DNA of 64,000 bases from an uncultured Roseibium sp. (GCF_963675985.1 NZ_OY780958.1:434001-498000), one strand, 5' to 3'. Positions 8,415-17,637 are shown, numbered from the stretch's first letter. Notes: generated from the letters alone by a model not told the origin. Numbers and translations: made by a program.

Positions 8415-9928
8415 GCGAGACGGTCTCCGAGAAGGAATTCAAGGGCCCGGTCGAGGCGGATATGCGGCAGGGACAAGGTCAGGCCTTCGGCTGTGGTGTC
8501 GAGCTTCGGCGGCCGGAAACGCAGATACTGAAGGGTTGAATCAACACCTTCATGTTCTGAATCAGGGCGAACCTGCCTTTGGGCGTCAGGAGCTTGCAAG
8601 CCTGATTCAAGCCCTGCAAAGACAGAGTCGGGATCTTCCGGCAAGTCCCCGGGAAACATGGCGATTTCAGTGTTGCCGTCATAACTCTCCCCGCTCACGG
8701 TTTCGCCGGGCAGGGGGGTGCCCAGAATGGCCGGCAGTTCCTCGCCCTTGTGCTTGACCGTGGCTTCACGCGTTGCGCGAACCGCGGCCATGGCCAGCAC
8801 CTCGACTTCGGCGCCCTTGAAACGGGCGTGTTCGATGCCGCGGCCGACCAGGCGTTCCAGGATCGCCTCGAGCCGGTCGTGGTCTTCCCGGTGCAGGTGA
8901 TCGGCCTTTGTGGCGGCAAACAGGATCCGGTCGATCCGCCGGCTCAGGATGGATGCCAGCCAGCTTCTGCGGCCCGGCCGGAACGCCTTCAGGACTTCGC
9001 CGAGCGCGACCTCCAGATCGTTCATCGCCGACGGACCCGCATTCAGAGCATGAAGGACATCGACCAGTACGATCTGCCGGTCGAGGCGCGCGAAATGCTC
9101 GCGGAAGAAGGGGCGGACGACATGGGATTTATAGGCTTCATACCGCCGCTCCATCATGGCGCGAAAGGTGCCGTTGCGGGCGGGCGGCGCGTCGGCGGGG
9201 ATGTCGAGCGGTGCAAAGGTCAGCGCGGGCGATCCGTCCAGATCGCCAGGCATGAGAAACCGTCCCGGCGGCAGCATGGACAGGGCATGGGCGTCGTTCC
9301 GGCAGGCTGCGAGATAACCCTTGAACGCCTCCGACAGTTTCTGCGCATCGGTTTCCGTTTCGGCGCCGTCCGGATCCGTTTCTCCAAGCATCGACAGCCA
9401 GGGCACGGCGATTTTCGCGCGGCCTGGAGCGCGCGCCAGTCGGAGAGCCTCGGCGGAGAATTCGGCGTAGGACTTGGACAGGAGGGGCAGGTCCAGCAGC
9501 CATTCGCCGGGATAGTCGATCAGGTCGAGATGCAGCTTGCCCCGGCCGAACTTGCGCGCAAAAAAGGAGGCGCTTTCGAATTCGAGTGTCAGGCGCAGTT
9601 CGGAAACCTGCCGGGTCGATTGCGGCCAGAGACGCTCGTTGACGAGGGCCGCGACGTGGCTTTCGTAGTCGAACCTGGGAACCGCATCGTCCGGCTGGGG
9701 CTGCAGGGTCGCCCTGGACAGGCGTCCTCCCGCGGCGGCCCGGAAGACAGGTAGACGCCCCCCGTGAATAAGGTTATGCACCAGCGCGGTGATGAAGACG
9801 GTTTTGCCGGCACGAGCAAGGCCGGTCACGCCCAGACGCAGGCTCGGAACGGCCAAGTCTCCCGCGGTGTCTGCGAGATTGGCCAGTGTCAGGCGGGCTT
9901 CTTCTGTGAGCGACTGAAGTCGTGTCAA
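8411..9928 (-). CDS. YcjX-family GTP-binding protein
   Basis: A P-loop protein of 505 residues from the TTG start at 9926-9928. Walker A is GLARAGKT at residues 36-43, in the context LRLGVTGLARAGKTVFITALVHNLI, the hallmark of YcjX (DUF463). The frame is open to 10036, but that would overlap the upstream phosphatase gene. The TTG has GGAG eight bases before it and gives the standard family N-terminus, so it is preferred. Partner of the following YcjF-like protein. YcjX proteins bind GTP and are tied to envelope stress; the exact role is unknown. Confidence 0.85.
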   Translation of the reverse strand: MTRLQSLTEEARLTLANLADTAGDLAVPSLRLGVTGLARAGKTVFITALVHNLIHGGRLPVFRAAAGGRLSRATLQPQPDDAVPRFDYESHVAALVNERLWPQSTRQVSELRLTLEFESASFFARKFGRGKLHLDLIDYPGEWLLDLPLLSKSYAEFSAEALRLARAPGRAKIAVPWLSMLGETDPDGAETETDAQKLSEAFKGYLAACRNDAHALSMLPPGRFLMPGDLDGSPALTFAPLDIPADAPPARNGTFRAMMERRYEAYKSHVVRPFFREHFARLDRQIVLVDVLHALNAGPSAMNDLEVALGEVLKAFRPGRRSWLASILSRRIDRILFAATKADHLHREDHDRLEAILERLVGRGIEHARFKGAEVEVLAMAAVRATREATVKHKGEELPAILGTPLPGETVSGESYDGNTEIAMFPGDLPEDPDSVFAGLESGLQAPDAQRQVRPDSEHEGVDSTLQYLRFRPPKLDTTAEGLTLSLPHIRLDRALEFLLGDRLA

Positions 9929-9998
9929 TGCAATATCTCCGCCGCTGATGTAGGCGCGCCCATGGTCGTTCGCAATCAGGCGAACACGCAAAATGCCC

Positions 9999-10526
9999 TT
10001 ATTCGTCAGGAATTTCGAGGTCGCGGGGTTTGACAAAACGGTCGAGATGTCCGCTTTCCGGTTCGAGCTTCGCCCAGGTTTCGAATTTGAAATCTAGAAT
10101 GGCGAGGGCGCCGGTCGGGAACTTCAGGCCCATATCCTCAATCGCATCCGCCGGCCCGGAGCCGGCCAGGGACAGGGCGGTTTCTTCTGTCGCCGGATTG
10201 TGGCCGATCAGGAGAAGGTTGCGTGCAGTTCCGCCGTCCTTCCGCAGGATCGGCATGTAAGTGTTTTCGTTCTGATAATAGAGATCGGCTTGGACCCGGA
10301 TATCATACTCGCCGTCCAGACACGGCAGGAGATGAGCCAGTGTTTCGCGGGTTCTCTGGGCACTCGAACACAGGATCAGATCCGGCAGGAGATCCTCGGC
10401 GGCGAAATAGGCGGCCATGGTGCGGGCGGCCGCCCGACCGCGGGCATTCAACGGCCTGTCGATGTCGTCCAAGGAGCGATCCCCCCAATCCGATTTGGCA
10501 TGTCTGAGCAGCATGAGACGAAGCAC
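9999..10526 (-). CDS. SixA-type histidine phosphatase
   Basis: A 175-residue protein of the histidine phosphatase superfamily. The phospho-accepting histidine lies in LMLLRHAKSDWGD (R8-H9), followed by NARGRAAARTMA, CSSAQRTRETL and LLIGHNPATEE, the set seen in SixA phosphohistidine phosphatases. SixA in E. coli dephosphorylates ArcB or PTS-Ntr phosphocarriers; the target here is unknown. It lies 70 bp before the ycjX-like start and may share its operon. Confidence 0.88.
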   Translation of the reverse strand: MLRLMLLRHAKSDWGDRSLDDIDRPLNARGRAAARTMAAYFAAEDLLPDLILCSSAQRTRETLAHLLPCLDGEYDIRVQADLYYQNENTYMPILRKDGGTARNLLLIGHNPATEETALSLAGSGPADAIEDMGLKFPTGALAILDFKFETWAKLEPESGHLDRFVKPRDLEIPDE

Positions 10527-10596
10527 GTGTGTTCTCCCGTTGTCTGGGAGGAGATTATGGGAAGCGCTTCAAAAGGGCCAGCGGGTCGGATCAAAT

Positions 10597-11145
10597 TCAG
10601 TTCTGGCGGTTGAGTGTCTTGGTGAAGGCCGCCACCGCCGGGCCGACGATGGTTTCCTGGCCGGGCAGGGAATAGGTGAGCCACAAGGTGTAGTCGGCTT
10701 TCTTGCCCGAGAAGTGCCAGAGGGTTTCGCACTGGGTCGCCTGGGTCCAGTCCCGGGTGACGAACGAGATGCCGCTCTGGGCCACACCCGTCAGCGCAAT
10801 CTCCCGAAAGCCGGAGGCCTTGTAGTTCTTCATGTATTTCCGTGCCTCGGCGGTTCCGGTTCCCAAAAGGTGCTGGCGAAGGACGGCCGTCATGCCGTCC
10901 TCGCCCGAATAGATGCACCCGGCCATACGGTCGGAATCGGCACCCAGAGCCTTGGACCGGAGGAACCCGCCCACGACGTCGGGGCAGCGCATGCCGGAAA
11001 AATGCCTCAGGCCTTCAAAGTCGCTGACCCAGCCGTCCTCGTCGTCCTGGGCTTTGGCCGGGTCGGGGACGGCCGCGAGGGCCATGCAGAGCATCATCAC
11101 GGCGGCGGGTGGAGTCCGTGCCCGGAAAAGCGGAATTCCAAACAT
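10597..11145 (-). CDS. Secreted protein of unknown function
   Basis: A 182-residue protein with a probable Sec signal peptide: hydrophobic residues 14-26 and an AKA cleavage site at 30-32. The mature part has four cysteines, in RCPDVVG, AGCIYSG and QCETLWH plus one in the signal, so one disulfide pair is likely with one left over. The second half is aromatic-rich (VTRDWTQATQCETLWHF, YTLWLTYSLPG). No family is recognised. It is 16 bp downstream of the MoxR ATPase gene and in the same direction, so probably co-transcribed. Confidence 0.65.
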   Translation of the reverse strand: MFGIPLFRARTPPAAVMMLCMALAAVPDPAKAQDDEDGWVSDFEGLRHFSGMRCPDVVGGFLRSKALGADSDRMAGCIYSGEDGMTAVLRQHLLGTGTAEARKYMKNYKASGFREIALTGVAQSGISFVTRDWTQATQCETLWHFSGKKADYTLWLTYSLPGQETIVGPAVAAFTKTLNRQN

Positions 11146-11161
11146 GGCGGCCGTCCCGTCG

Positions 11162-12019
11162 TCAGGTTCGTTCCCGCCGCGCCATGAAGGCCAGGCGTTC
11201 GAACAGATGCACGTCCTGTTCGTTTTTCAAAAGGGCGCCATGCAGCGGGGGGATGAGCTTGCCCGTGTCGCCCTGGCGCAGGGTTTCGGGGTCCACGTCC
11301 TCATTGAGAAGGAGCTTGATCCAGTCGATCAGTTCCGAAGTCGACGGTTTCTTTTTCAGTCCCGGAACATCACGGACATCATAGAAGAGGGTCAAGGCCT
11401 CGCGCAGCAGGCGCTGCTTCAGTCCCGGGAAATGCACCCCGACGATTTCCGTCATGGTTTCCCGATCGGGGAACTTGATGAAGTGGAAGAAGCAGCGACG
11501 CAGAAAGGCGTCCGGCAGGTCTTTTTCGTTGTTGGAGGTGATGATCACGATCGGGCGCTGGTTGGCCTTTACGACCTCTCCGGTCTCGTAGACGAAGAAC
11601 TCCATCCGGTCGAGTTCCAGCAGCAGGTCGTTGGGAAACTCGATGTCGGCCTTGTCGATCTCGTCGATCAGCAGAACCGGGCGAACCGGGGCCGTGAACG
11701 CCTCCCAGAGTTTGCCCTTGCGGATATAGTTGTTGATGTCCTTGACGCGCTCGTCGCCGAGCTGGCTGTCGCGCAGGCGGGAGACGGCGTCATATTCATA
11801 AAGGCCCTGCTGCGCCTTGGTGGTCGATTTCACATGCCACTCGATCAGCGGAGCGCCAAGCGCCTGGGCGACCTGCTGGGCGAGCACGGTCTTTCCCGTT
11901 CCCGGTTCGCCCTTCACAAGCAGGGGACGTTCAAGCGCAACGGCCGCATTCACGGCAACGCGCAGGTCTTCGGTGGCTATGTAGCTGTCGGTACCTTCGA
12001 AACGCATCAGCATGTCCAT
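11162..12019 (-). CDS. MoxR-type AAA+ ATPase
   Basis: A 285-residue AAA+ protein. Walker A is GEPGTGKT (37-44), Walker B LLIDEID (116-122), sensor 1 IITSNNEKDLPDAFLRRC near 155, with the short insert and C-terminal helices of the MoxR group. These ATPases act as chaperones with VWA-domain partners, commonly CoxE-like proteins encoded next door. The only VWA gene in the window is at 1965-3140, about 8 kb away on the same strand, and is the likely partner. The gene begins 288 bp from the divergent flgE. Confidence 0.9.
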   Translation of the reverse strand: MDMLMRFEGTDSYIATEDLRVAVNAAVALERPLLVKGEPGTGKTVLAQQVAQALGAPLIEWHVKSTTKAQQGLYEYDAVSRLRDSQLGDERVKDINNYIRKGKLWEAFTAPVRPVLLIDEIDKADIEFPNDLLLELDRMEFFVYETGEVVKANQRPIVIITSNNEKDLPDAFLRRCFFHFIKFPDRETMTEIVGVHFPGLKQRLLREALTLFYDVRDVPGLKKKPSTSELIDWIKLLLNEDVDPETLRQGDTGKLIPPLHGALLKNEQDVHLFERLAFMARRERT

Positions 12020-12238
12020 CGTTGATTTGGTGTGGGAACAGTATGCGCCGGATGAAACCCGCGCAAGCAGGCCTTTTCAACAGGGGCAGAAGGTTCGTTG
12101 CATGGCCGGATTTGCCGTGTCTGCCGGGAAGAAATTGCCGATTTCGCCATTTATGCCGGGTCGGAAGACTTCCGTCCGTATTTGATGTTTTTTTATAAGT
12201 CTCTGAATCATCGGAGTTATTTTTCTCGGAAGGCATTG

Positions 12239-12253
12239 TGGCACGCCGTTTGC
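12239..12253 (+). promoter_or_regulatory. Sigma-54 promoter of flgE
   Basis: TGGCACGCCGTTTGC matches the sigma-54 -24/-12 consensus TGGCACG-N4-TTGC at every fixed position, with GG and GC spaced by 10 nt. It lies 55 bp before the flgE start codon. An AT-rich stretch lies upstream. In Caulobacter the hook genes are also sigma-54 and FlbD dependent. Confidence 0.85.
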
Positions 12254-12307
12254 GGATGATGTGTCGAACAACTGGGCGTATGCCCTATAGCTTTATGAGG
12301 AAGTAAA

Positions 12308-13687
12308 ATGGGTATCTACGGGGCTATCAATTCGGCGGTGTCCGGCCTCACGGCACAGGCACAGGCCTTGGAAAACATTTCCGGTAATGTCTCGAACTCG
12401 CAAACGACGGGTTACAAGCGCCTGGACACGAGTTTTTCCGATCTCGTCGCCGGTGGCGGAACCCGTCAGGCGAGTCAGGTGTCCGGCACCACCTACGCGA
12501 CATCGCGCGCGACCAACACGGTGCAGGGCGATATCTCGGGGTCGGATGTCGATACATACATGGCCATCAGCGGCGACGGTTATTTCGTCGTGACCTCCGC
12601 GGCCGATGTGGTTGATGGCCAGACGACGTTCCAGGATGCCTCCTACTACACGCGTGCCGGCGATTTCGAGCTGGACGACAGTAATTTTTTGGTCAACGCG
12701 TCCGGATACTACCTGAAGGGGTTCAAGCTTGATCCCACGACCGGTAACGCGGTCGGCGATTCCCCGACCGTTATCCAGATCAGCGATCAGCCGCTGGCAG
12801 CTTCTGCAACGACCCAGATCGACTATCAGGCGAACCTGCCGCGTGTTCCGGATACGACGGATTACGACGATTCTGATGAAGATACCGCGCTGCTGAGCGC
12901 AGCCTTGGCCGGCGGGAACATTTCGTCCGCAAACGAAAGCACCTTCCTCAATCAGTCCATCACCGGTGGTTCCACGACGGTCTACAACCAGAACGGTACG
13001 GCGATGAACGTGGAAGTCCGCTGGGCCAAGACGTTGAATTCGTCCACTACGCCGGCGCAGGACGATACCTGGGCGCTTTACATCAGCAGTGGTGGCAACG
13101 ATCCGGCGTGGCTGGAGGTCGGTACAGCCGACTTCACCAGTTCCGGTGTCATGCAGAACCTGACGGCCGGTGCCAACGGTACGGTGACTACCGGCGGCAA
13201 AGGGTTCGATATCGCCTCGCTGACCGTCGGTGACGTGACCGCGACCAACATCGAATTTTCCCTGGCGGGAGGGTCGCTGACCCAGTTCTCCGACCCGACG
13301 GGCGTCGCGACTTCGGTCGATGTCGAGCAGGACGGCTACGCCGCCGGTGAGCTGGAAGGCATTTCGATCGATGAATCCGGTCGGATCAACGCCAGCTACT
13401 CGAACAACCAGACTCGAAGCCTCTACAAGATCCCGCTCGCCACATTCGATGCCGAACAGAACCTGAAGCGGGTTGATGGTGCGGCTTTCGCGGCGACACC
13501 GGACTCCGGCGAGGCGGACCTGACCGGGGGCGGCACGATCAGTGCGAAGTCGCTTGAGCTGTCCAACGCCGATATCGCTTCGGAGTTCTCCAAGCTCATC
13601 GTCACGCAGCAGGCCTATTCGGCGAACTCGCGTGTCGTTACGTCCGCCCAGGGCATGCTCGACGATGCCCTGAACATGATCCGTTAA
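12308..13687 (+). CDS. flgE: Flagellar hook protein FlgE
   Basis: Structural subunit of the hook, the universal joint outside the cell. 459 residues. The N-terminus MGIYGAINSAVSGLTAQAQ and the motif NISGNVSNSQTTGYK are the rod/hook signature. FVVTSAADV and ISGDGYF follow. The C-terminus, SKLIVTQQAYSANSRVV and then DDALNMIR, is the paired assembly helix. The middle is Ser/Thr/Gly/Asp-rich as in hook domains. The SD GAGGAAG precedes the ATG. First gene of flgE-flgK-flgL. Confidence 0.95.
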   Translation: MGIYGAINSAVSGLTAQAQALENISGNVSNSQTTGYKRLDTSFSDLVAGGGTRQASQVSGTTYATSRATNTVQGDISGSDVDTYMAISGDGYFVVTSAADVVDGQTTFQDASYYTRAGDFELDDSNFLVNASGYYLKGFKLDPTTGNAVGDSPTVIQISDQPLAASATTQIDYQANLPRVPDTTDYDDSDEDTALLSAALAGGNISSANESTFLNQSITGGSTTVYNQNGTAMNVEVRWAKTLNSSTTPAQDDTWALYISSGGNDPAWLEVGTADFTSSGVMQNLTAGANGTVTTGGKGFDIASLTVGDVTATNIEFSLAGGSLTQFSDPTGVATSVDVEQDGYAAGELEGISIDESGRINASYSNNQTRSLYKIPLATFDAEQNLKRVDGAAFAATPDSGEADLTGGGTISAKSLELSNADIASEFSKLIVTQQAYSANSRVVTSAQGMLDDALNMIR

Positions 13688-13702
13688 CGCCAACAAGCGC
13701 TT

Positions 13703-13726
13703 CGGCGGAGCCTGAGGGCTCCGCCG
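13703..13726 (+). other. Perfect 10-bp hairpin between flgE and flgK
   Basis: CGGCGGAGCC, loop TGAG and GGCTCCGCCG form a very stable stem 16 bp after the flgE stop codon. No U-run follows, so it is not a standard intrinsic terminator. It could stabilise the hook mRNA 3' end or attenuate flow into flgK; both are inference. Confidence 0.6.
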
Positions 13727-13762
13727 GAAGTTCCTGAGTATTGATTTTAAAGGGGCGTAGCC

Positions 13763-15616
13763 ATGGGTCTTACATCCGCCTTGAATACGGCGCGGTTCGG
13801 GATCGACTACAATCAGAAACAGATTGAGATCACCGCCGCCAATATCGCGAATGCGGACAAGGTTGGCTATACGGCCAAGACGGTTTCCGTCGATGTGTTC
13901 TTCGACGGTCAGGGCAACGTTTCCGGCATTCAGTCGACCCAGGTTACCCGGATCATCGACGAGCGGATCCAGGCTGCCTATTTCGGTTCGCTCGCCGAAA
14001 CCAACTACGCCTATCAGATCGCGGATTACACCGGCCGGCTCGACGAAATCATCGGGACCATCGATGACGGTTCCAGCATGACGTCGCTTGCGACGGAAAT
14101 CTCGAACAAGCTGTCGGCGATGGTGAACGATCCGAGCAGCTATGTGGCTCAGCAGGAAGTCGTTTCGGCTGCGCAGGGGTTCGCCCGGGAACTCAATTCC
14201 TCCTATGCCCAAATCAACGAAATGCGTCAGCAGGCCGATGACGCCCTCTCGCAGCAGGCCGATAAACTGGGCGACCTGCTGCAAAGCATGGAAGACATTG
14301 ACGAAGCGCTTGGCGAAGCCCGTGCGGCCGGCCTTTCGACCGCCGATCTGCTCGACGAACGCGACCGCTATATCGAACAACTTTCAGGCTTGGTCGAAAT
14401 CAAGATCACCGACCAGGGGGAGGGCAACCTCCTGATCCGGACCGCGAACGGTCAACAGCTCTACGCCAACGGCAAGGCATCCACCGTTGCCTTTAATGCA
14501 ACTGCCGCCTTGCAGCCCGGGAAAGCGGGTGGGACGATCGCGGTAACCACGCCCGGCGGCACAACGTTCGACCTTCTGGAGAACATCGACTCCGGCAGCA
14601 TCGGCGCTCTGGCGGAACTTCGCGATGAAATTCTGGTGGAGGCCCAGGCGCAGCTGGACACGGTCGCAGCCGAGGTATCGCTCGCATTTTCGAACGTGAC
14701 CGTGGACAGCACGGCGACGACGGTTGGTCTGGATAGCGGATATACGCTCGACCTGTCGGCCCTGCAGGCAGGCAACACGGTTTCCCTGACTTATCAGGAC
14801 ACTGCCGGAGATACCCACGAAGTCACCTTTATCGCGGTAGACGACGCGACATTGCTGCCACTGGACAACTCCGCGACCGCCCGCACGGACGACACCGTCT
14901 ACGGGATCGACATCTCGAGCGGAAACACCGCCGACTACGTGACCCAAATGATTGCCGCGTTGGGTGGGACCAACCTGAACGTCAGCGATGACGGATCGGG
15001 TAATCTGCAGGTTCTGGGCGACACCGGCACGAATACGGTCGTCGACAGCCTGACGGCAGATGTCACCGTAACCGGTTCGACCGACCAGGGCCTTGGACTG
15101 GCGCTGTTCGTCGACAAGACCGAAGGGGTCAGGGCCTTTACGGATCACCTGGAGGATGGTGGCCAACGGGTTGGGTACGCTTGGGGAATTGCCGTCAATC
15201 CGGAGGTGGTGGCCGACAGCTCCCAGCTGGTCAATTATCAGACTACCCCTACGACGAATTCGCCGCAGGATCCGGCGCGGGCGCAATATCTGCTGAATGC
15301 CCTGACCAATGACAAGGTTGCTTTCGATTCCGGAGCGGGAATCGGGAATGCGGCGAGCCCCTACGAGGGCAGCGTGTTGCAATACATCAACCAGGTGACG
15401 GCCTATCAGGGCAATCAGGCGGAAGACGCCGAGACCTACAGCAATGCCCGGGAAACGGTCACAACCAATTTCGCCTCTCGCTACGAGGAGAGCTACGCCG
15501 TTGATGTCGACGCCGAGCTGGCCTTTCTGATTGAGCTCCAGAACGCCTATGCAGCCAGTGCTCGGGTGATGCAGACGGTCAACGAACTCTACGAAACCCT
15601 ACTGAACAGCATATAG
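13763..15616 (+). CDS. flgK: Flagellar hook-associated protein 1, FlgK
   Basis: Caps the hook and joins it to the filament through FlgL. 617 residues, a normal to long FlgK. The N-terminus GLTSALNTARFGIDYNQKQIEITAANIANAD is the shared rod/hook-HAP signature. LSGLVEIKITDQGEGNLLIRTANGQQLY is the FlgK central motif. The C-terminus VDVDAELAFLIELQNAYAASARVMQTVNELYETLL forms the assembly helix. It lies 75 bp after flgE, across the hairpin, and 7 bp before flgL. Confidence 0.93.
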   Translation: MGLTSALNTARFGIDYNQKQIEITAANIANADKVGYTAKTVSVDVFFDGQGNVSGIQSTQVTRIIDERIQAAYFGSLAETNYAYQIADYTGRLDEIIGTIDDGSSMTSLATEISNKLSAMVNDPSSYVAQQEVVSAAQGFARELNSSYAQINEMRQQADDALSQQADKLGDLLQSMEDIDEALGEARAAGLSTADLLDERDRYIEQLSGLVEIKITDQGEGNLLIRTANGQQLYANGKASTVAFNATAALQPGKAGGTIAVTTPGGTTFDLLENIDSGSIGALAELRDEILVEAQAQLDTVAAEVSLAFSNVTVDSTATTVGLDSGYTLDLSALQAGNTVSLTYQDTAGDTHEVTFIAVDDATLLPLDNSATARTDDTVYGIDISSGNTADYVTQMIAALGGTNLNVSDDGSGNLQVLGDTGTNTVVDSLTADVTVTGSTDQGLGLALFVDKTEGVRAFTDHLEDGGQRVGYAWGIAVNPEVVADSSQLVNYQTTPTTNSPQDPARAQYLLNALTNDKVAFDSGAGIGNAASPYEGSVLQYINQVTAYQGNQAEDAETYSNARETVTTNFASRYEESYAVDVDAELAFLIELQNAYAASARVMQTVNELYETLLNSI

Positions 15617-15623
15617 GTGCGTC

Positions 15624-17159
15624 ATGTCTGTTGGTACTCTGGTAACGTCGCGGTCATATCTGTCTAAACAGCTGACGAGCATCCACCGGGCGATCTCCGA
15701 AAAGTCGGTCCAGTTTTCGACCGGCAAGGTGTCGAACACCTATGGAGGGCTGGGAGACAATCGGCTCCTCGACCTGCAGCTCACCCAGAAGGTCGGCCAG
15801 ATCGAATCTTACCAGGAAACGACCACCCGGGCGAACCTGCACCTCAAAACCTTGAACCTGACTCTGGAACGTCTGGAAGGTCTCCGGCTGGATGCGAAAT
15901 CGGCCTACGATCCCAACGATTTCGAGCTGGAAGCTGACGGCCAGACGCAGACACAGTCGACCGCCGAACTGCTGTTTCATGAAACTGCCAATCTGCTTAA
16001 TACCGAGGTTGCCGGGTACTATCTCTTCGGCGGCACCGACACGACCAGCAATCCGGTGGCGGATGTTGACGCGATCATGAACGGATCCGGCGCGCTTGCC
16101 GGTTTCCGGACGGTTTCGGACGAATATGTTCAGGCCAACCTCGGCGCGAACAACAACGGCCGGCTGGATATTTCAACGCTGACGACCAACTATGCGGGTC
16201 CTGTCCCGACGGATTCCACCTTCACGATCGCCGAAGACGGCGCCCATGACTTCGGTTTCGATATCTCGTCGGTCACCAACGGACTGAGCAACACGACCAT
16301 CACCGGTCCCGGTGGTGGTGACCCAGACAGTTTCGACGTGACCCTGACCGGCCAACCGAACCAGGGTGAAACCATCTCGATCGAGTTCACCCTGCCGCCC
16401 AATCATACCGACACCTATACCCTGGAATTGACGGCAGCGGACGGCCAGGCCGGCGAGAACGAGTTTCTGATCGGCGCAGATCTTGAGGAAACAACCCAGA
16501 ACCTGCGCGACGTGATCTCTTCGGCGCTGGAGGAAGAAGCCCAGACCAACCTGAAAGCGATCGCCAATCAGTGGGCCGCGGACGAGTTTTTCGACACCTA
16601 TAACGGCGGAACCACGATGCGGGTCGATGGTCCTCCCTACGACACGGCAACCGGCGTGGTCGACGGGAGCGCGACAACGGTCGCCTGGTACACCGGCGAA
16701 AACTCCGCCACCACCAATCCGCGCGAAGACAAAAGAGCTGTCATCGACACCAATCTGACGCTCAACTACGGCGCGCGGGCCAACGAACAGGGCATCACGG
16801 ACCTGATGAAGTCGCTGGCCACCTTTGTGGCAGCAGATTTCTCAGGCGGAACCACGGCCGATGAGAAATATTACAATACGCTCTCGCAGAACATGCGGAC
16901 GGTGATTTCGCCGAATGCGGACAGCCAGTCGGGCATTTCGAACATTGCGACCGATGTTGCCATTGCCTACCGGACCCTGGAGATGACGGATGACCGCCAT
17001 ACGCAGATGAAGTCCAGCTATCTGACGACGGTCGGTGAGATCGAAGGGGTGGACAAGGACACCCTTGCGCTGGAAATTCTGCAGCTTCAGACCAATATGG
17101 AGACGTCCTACCGGGCCTCTTCGATCGTGTTCCAGTTGAGCCTGGTCAACTATATCTAA
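15624..17159 (+). CDS. flgL: Flagellar hook-associated protein 3, FlgL (flagellin-like)
   Basis: 511 residues. The N-terminus, TSRSYLSKQLTSIHRAISEKSVQFSTGKV, and the C-terminus, SSYLTTVGEIEGVDKDTLALEILQLQTNMETSYRAS, are the D0/D1 helices shared by FlgL and flagellins. FlgL proteins are often 300-350 residues; this one has a long surface insert at about residues 150-390, rich in Thr, Gly and Asp. The position after flgK identifies it as FlgL and not filament flagellin. The strong terminator at 17210 ends the transcript. Confidence 0.9.
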   Translation: MSVGTLVTSRSYLSKQLTSIHRAISEKSVQFSTGKVSNTYGGLGDNRLLDLQLTQKVGQIESYQETTTRANLHLKTLNLTLERLEGLRLDAKSAYDPNDFELEADGQTQTQSTAELLFHETANLLNTEVAGYYLFGGTDTTSNPVADVDAIMNGSGALAGFRTVSDEYVQANLGANNNGRLDISTLTTNYAGPVPTDSTFTIAEDGAHDFGFDISSVTNGLSNTTITGPGGGDPDSFDVTLTGQPNQGETISIEFTLPPNHTDTYTLELTAADGQAGENEFLIGADLEETTQNLRDVISSALEEEAQTNLKAIANQWAADEFFDTYNGGTTMRVDGPPYDTATGVVDGSATTVAWYTGENSATTNPREDKRAVIDTNLTLNYGARANEQGITDLMKSLATFVAADFSGGTTADEKYYNTLSQNMRTVISPNADSQSGISNIATDVAIAYRTLEMTDDRHTQMKSSYLTTVGEIEGVDKDTLALEILQLQTNMETSYRASSIVFQLSLVNYI

Positions 17160-17209
17160 AGCCCGTTCCCGCAGCGGGATCCGCGCCAGATAGCAAAGCG
17201 CCAGACAGC

Positions 17210-17243
17210 AAAAAACCGGGGCATCGGATGCCCCGGTTTTTTT
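17210..17243. terminator. Bidirectional terminator between flgL and flaF
   Basis: A perfect 15-bp stem, AAAAAACCGGGGCAT / ATGCCCCGGTTTTTT, with loop CGG. The A and T runs make it an intrinsic terminator on both strands, ending flgL from the left and flaF from the right. Confidence 0.92.
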
Positions 17244-17262
17244 GTCGGTCCCTGTCGGATAA

Positions 17263-17637
17263 TTATTCGGGCCGGGCTCGCAATCCTTCCGCGATGCTGC
17301 GGTTGATCGAAATCATCACGTTGAGTTTTTCAGGCTCGGGATTGGCGAGAACATTCATGGTCTGCTTGAAGATGAAAACTGCAAGCGATGCGAGATTGTT
17401 TTTGATGTCCTGGGGAAGTTCGCTTTCCGCACTCGTTGCCGAGGTCACCAGGACGGTCCAGAGTTTGCGATTATAGGCGAGGGCTTCGTCCTTTTCCGCA
17501 AACGACGATTCGTCCCATTCGTCCTTAATCAGTTGAAGCCGGGCGGCCGCCTTCATCAGAAGGTTCGCTTCCAGCTCCCTCGGCGACACCGCCACCTGAC
17601 TCGTCTTCTGGTAAGCCTGCGCTGCCTGTTTGTACAT
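17263..17637 (-). CDS. flaF: Flagellin synthesis/secretion regulator FlaF
   Basis: 124 residues, the usual FlaF length. The start MYKQAAQAYQKTSQVAVSPRELEA and the later LAVFIFKQTMNVLANPEPEKL are the family's conserved segments. In Caulobacter FlaF is needed for flagellin production and export, opposing FlbT. Its first 113 bp lie inside the 3' part of flbT in another frame. Translation is thus probably coupled to flbT; the ATG at 17637 begins within the FlbT codon for H126. Confidence 0.93.
   Translation of the reverse strand: MYKQAAQAYQKTSQVAVSPRELEANLLMKAAARLQLIKDEWDESSFAEKDEALAYNRKLWTVLVTSATSAESELPQDIKNNLASLAVFIFKQTMNVLANPEPEKLNVMISINRSIAEGLRARPE

Noticed and set aside
8411..10036. Longer YcjX start at 10036
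   Set aside because: It overlaps the upstream phosphatase gene by 38 bp; the TTG at 9928 has a better SD and the family's normal N-terminus.
12293..14380. Open frame of 695 codons on the minus strand
   Set aside because: It is antisense to flgE and the start of flgK. GC-rich codon bias opens the opposite frame; there is no SD, domain or hydrophobic pattern.
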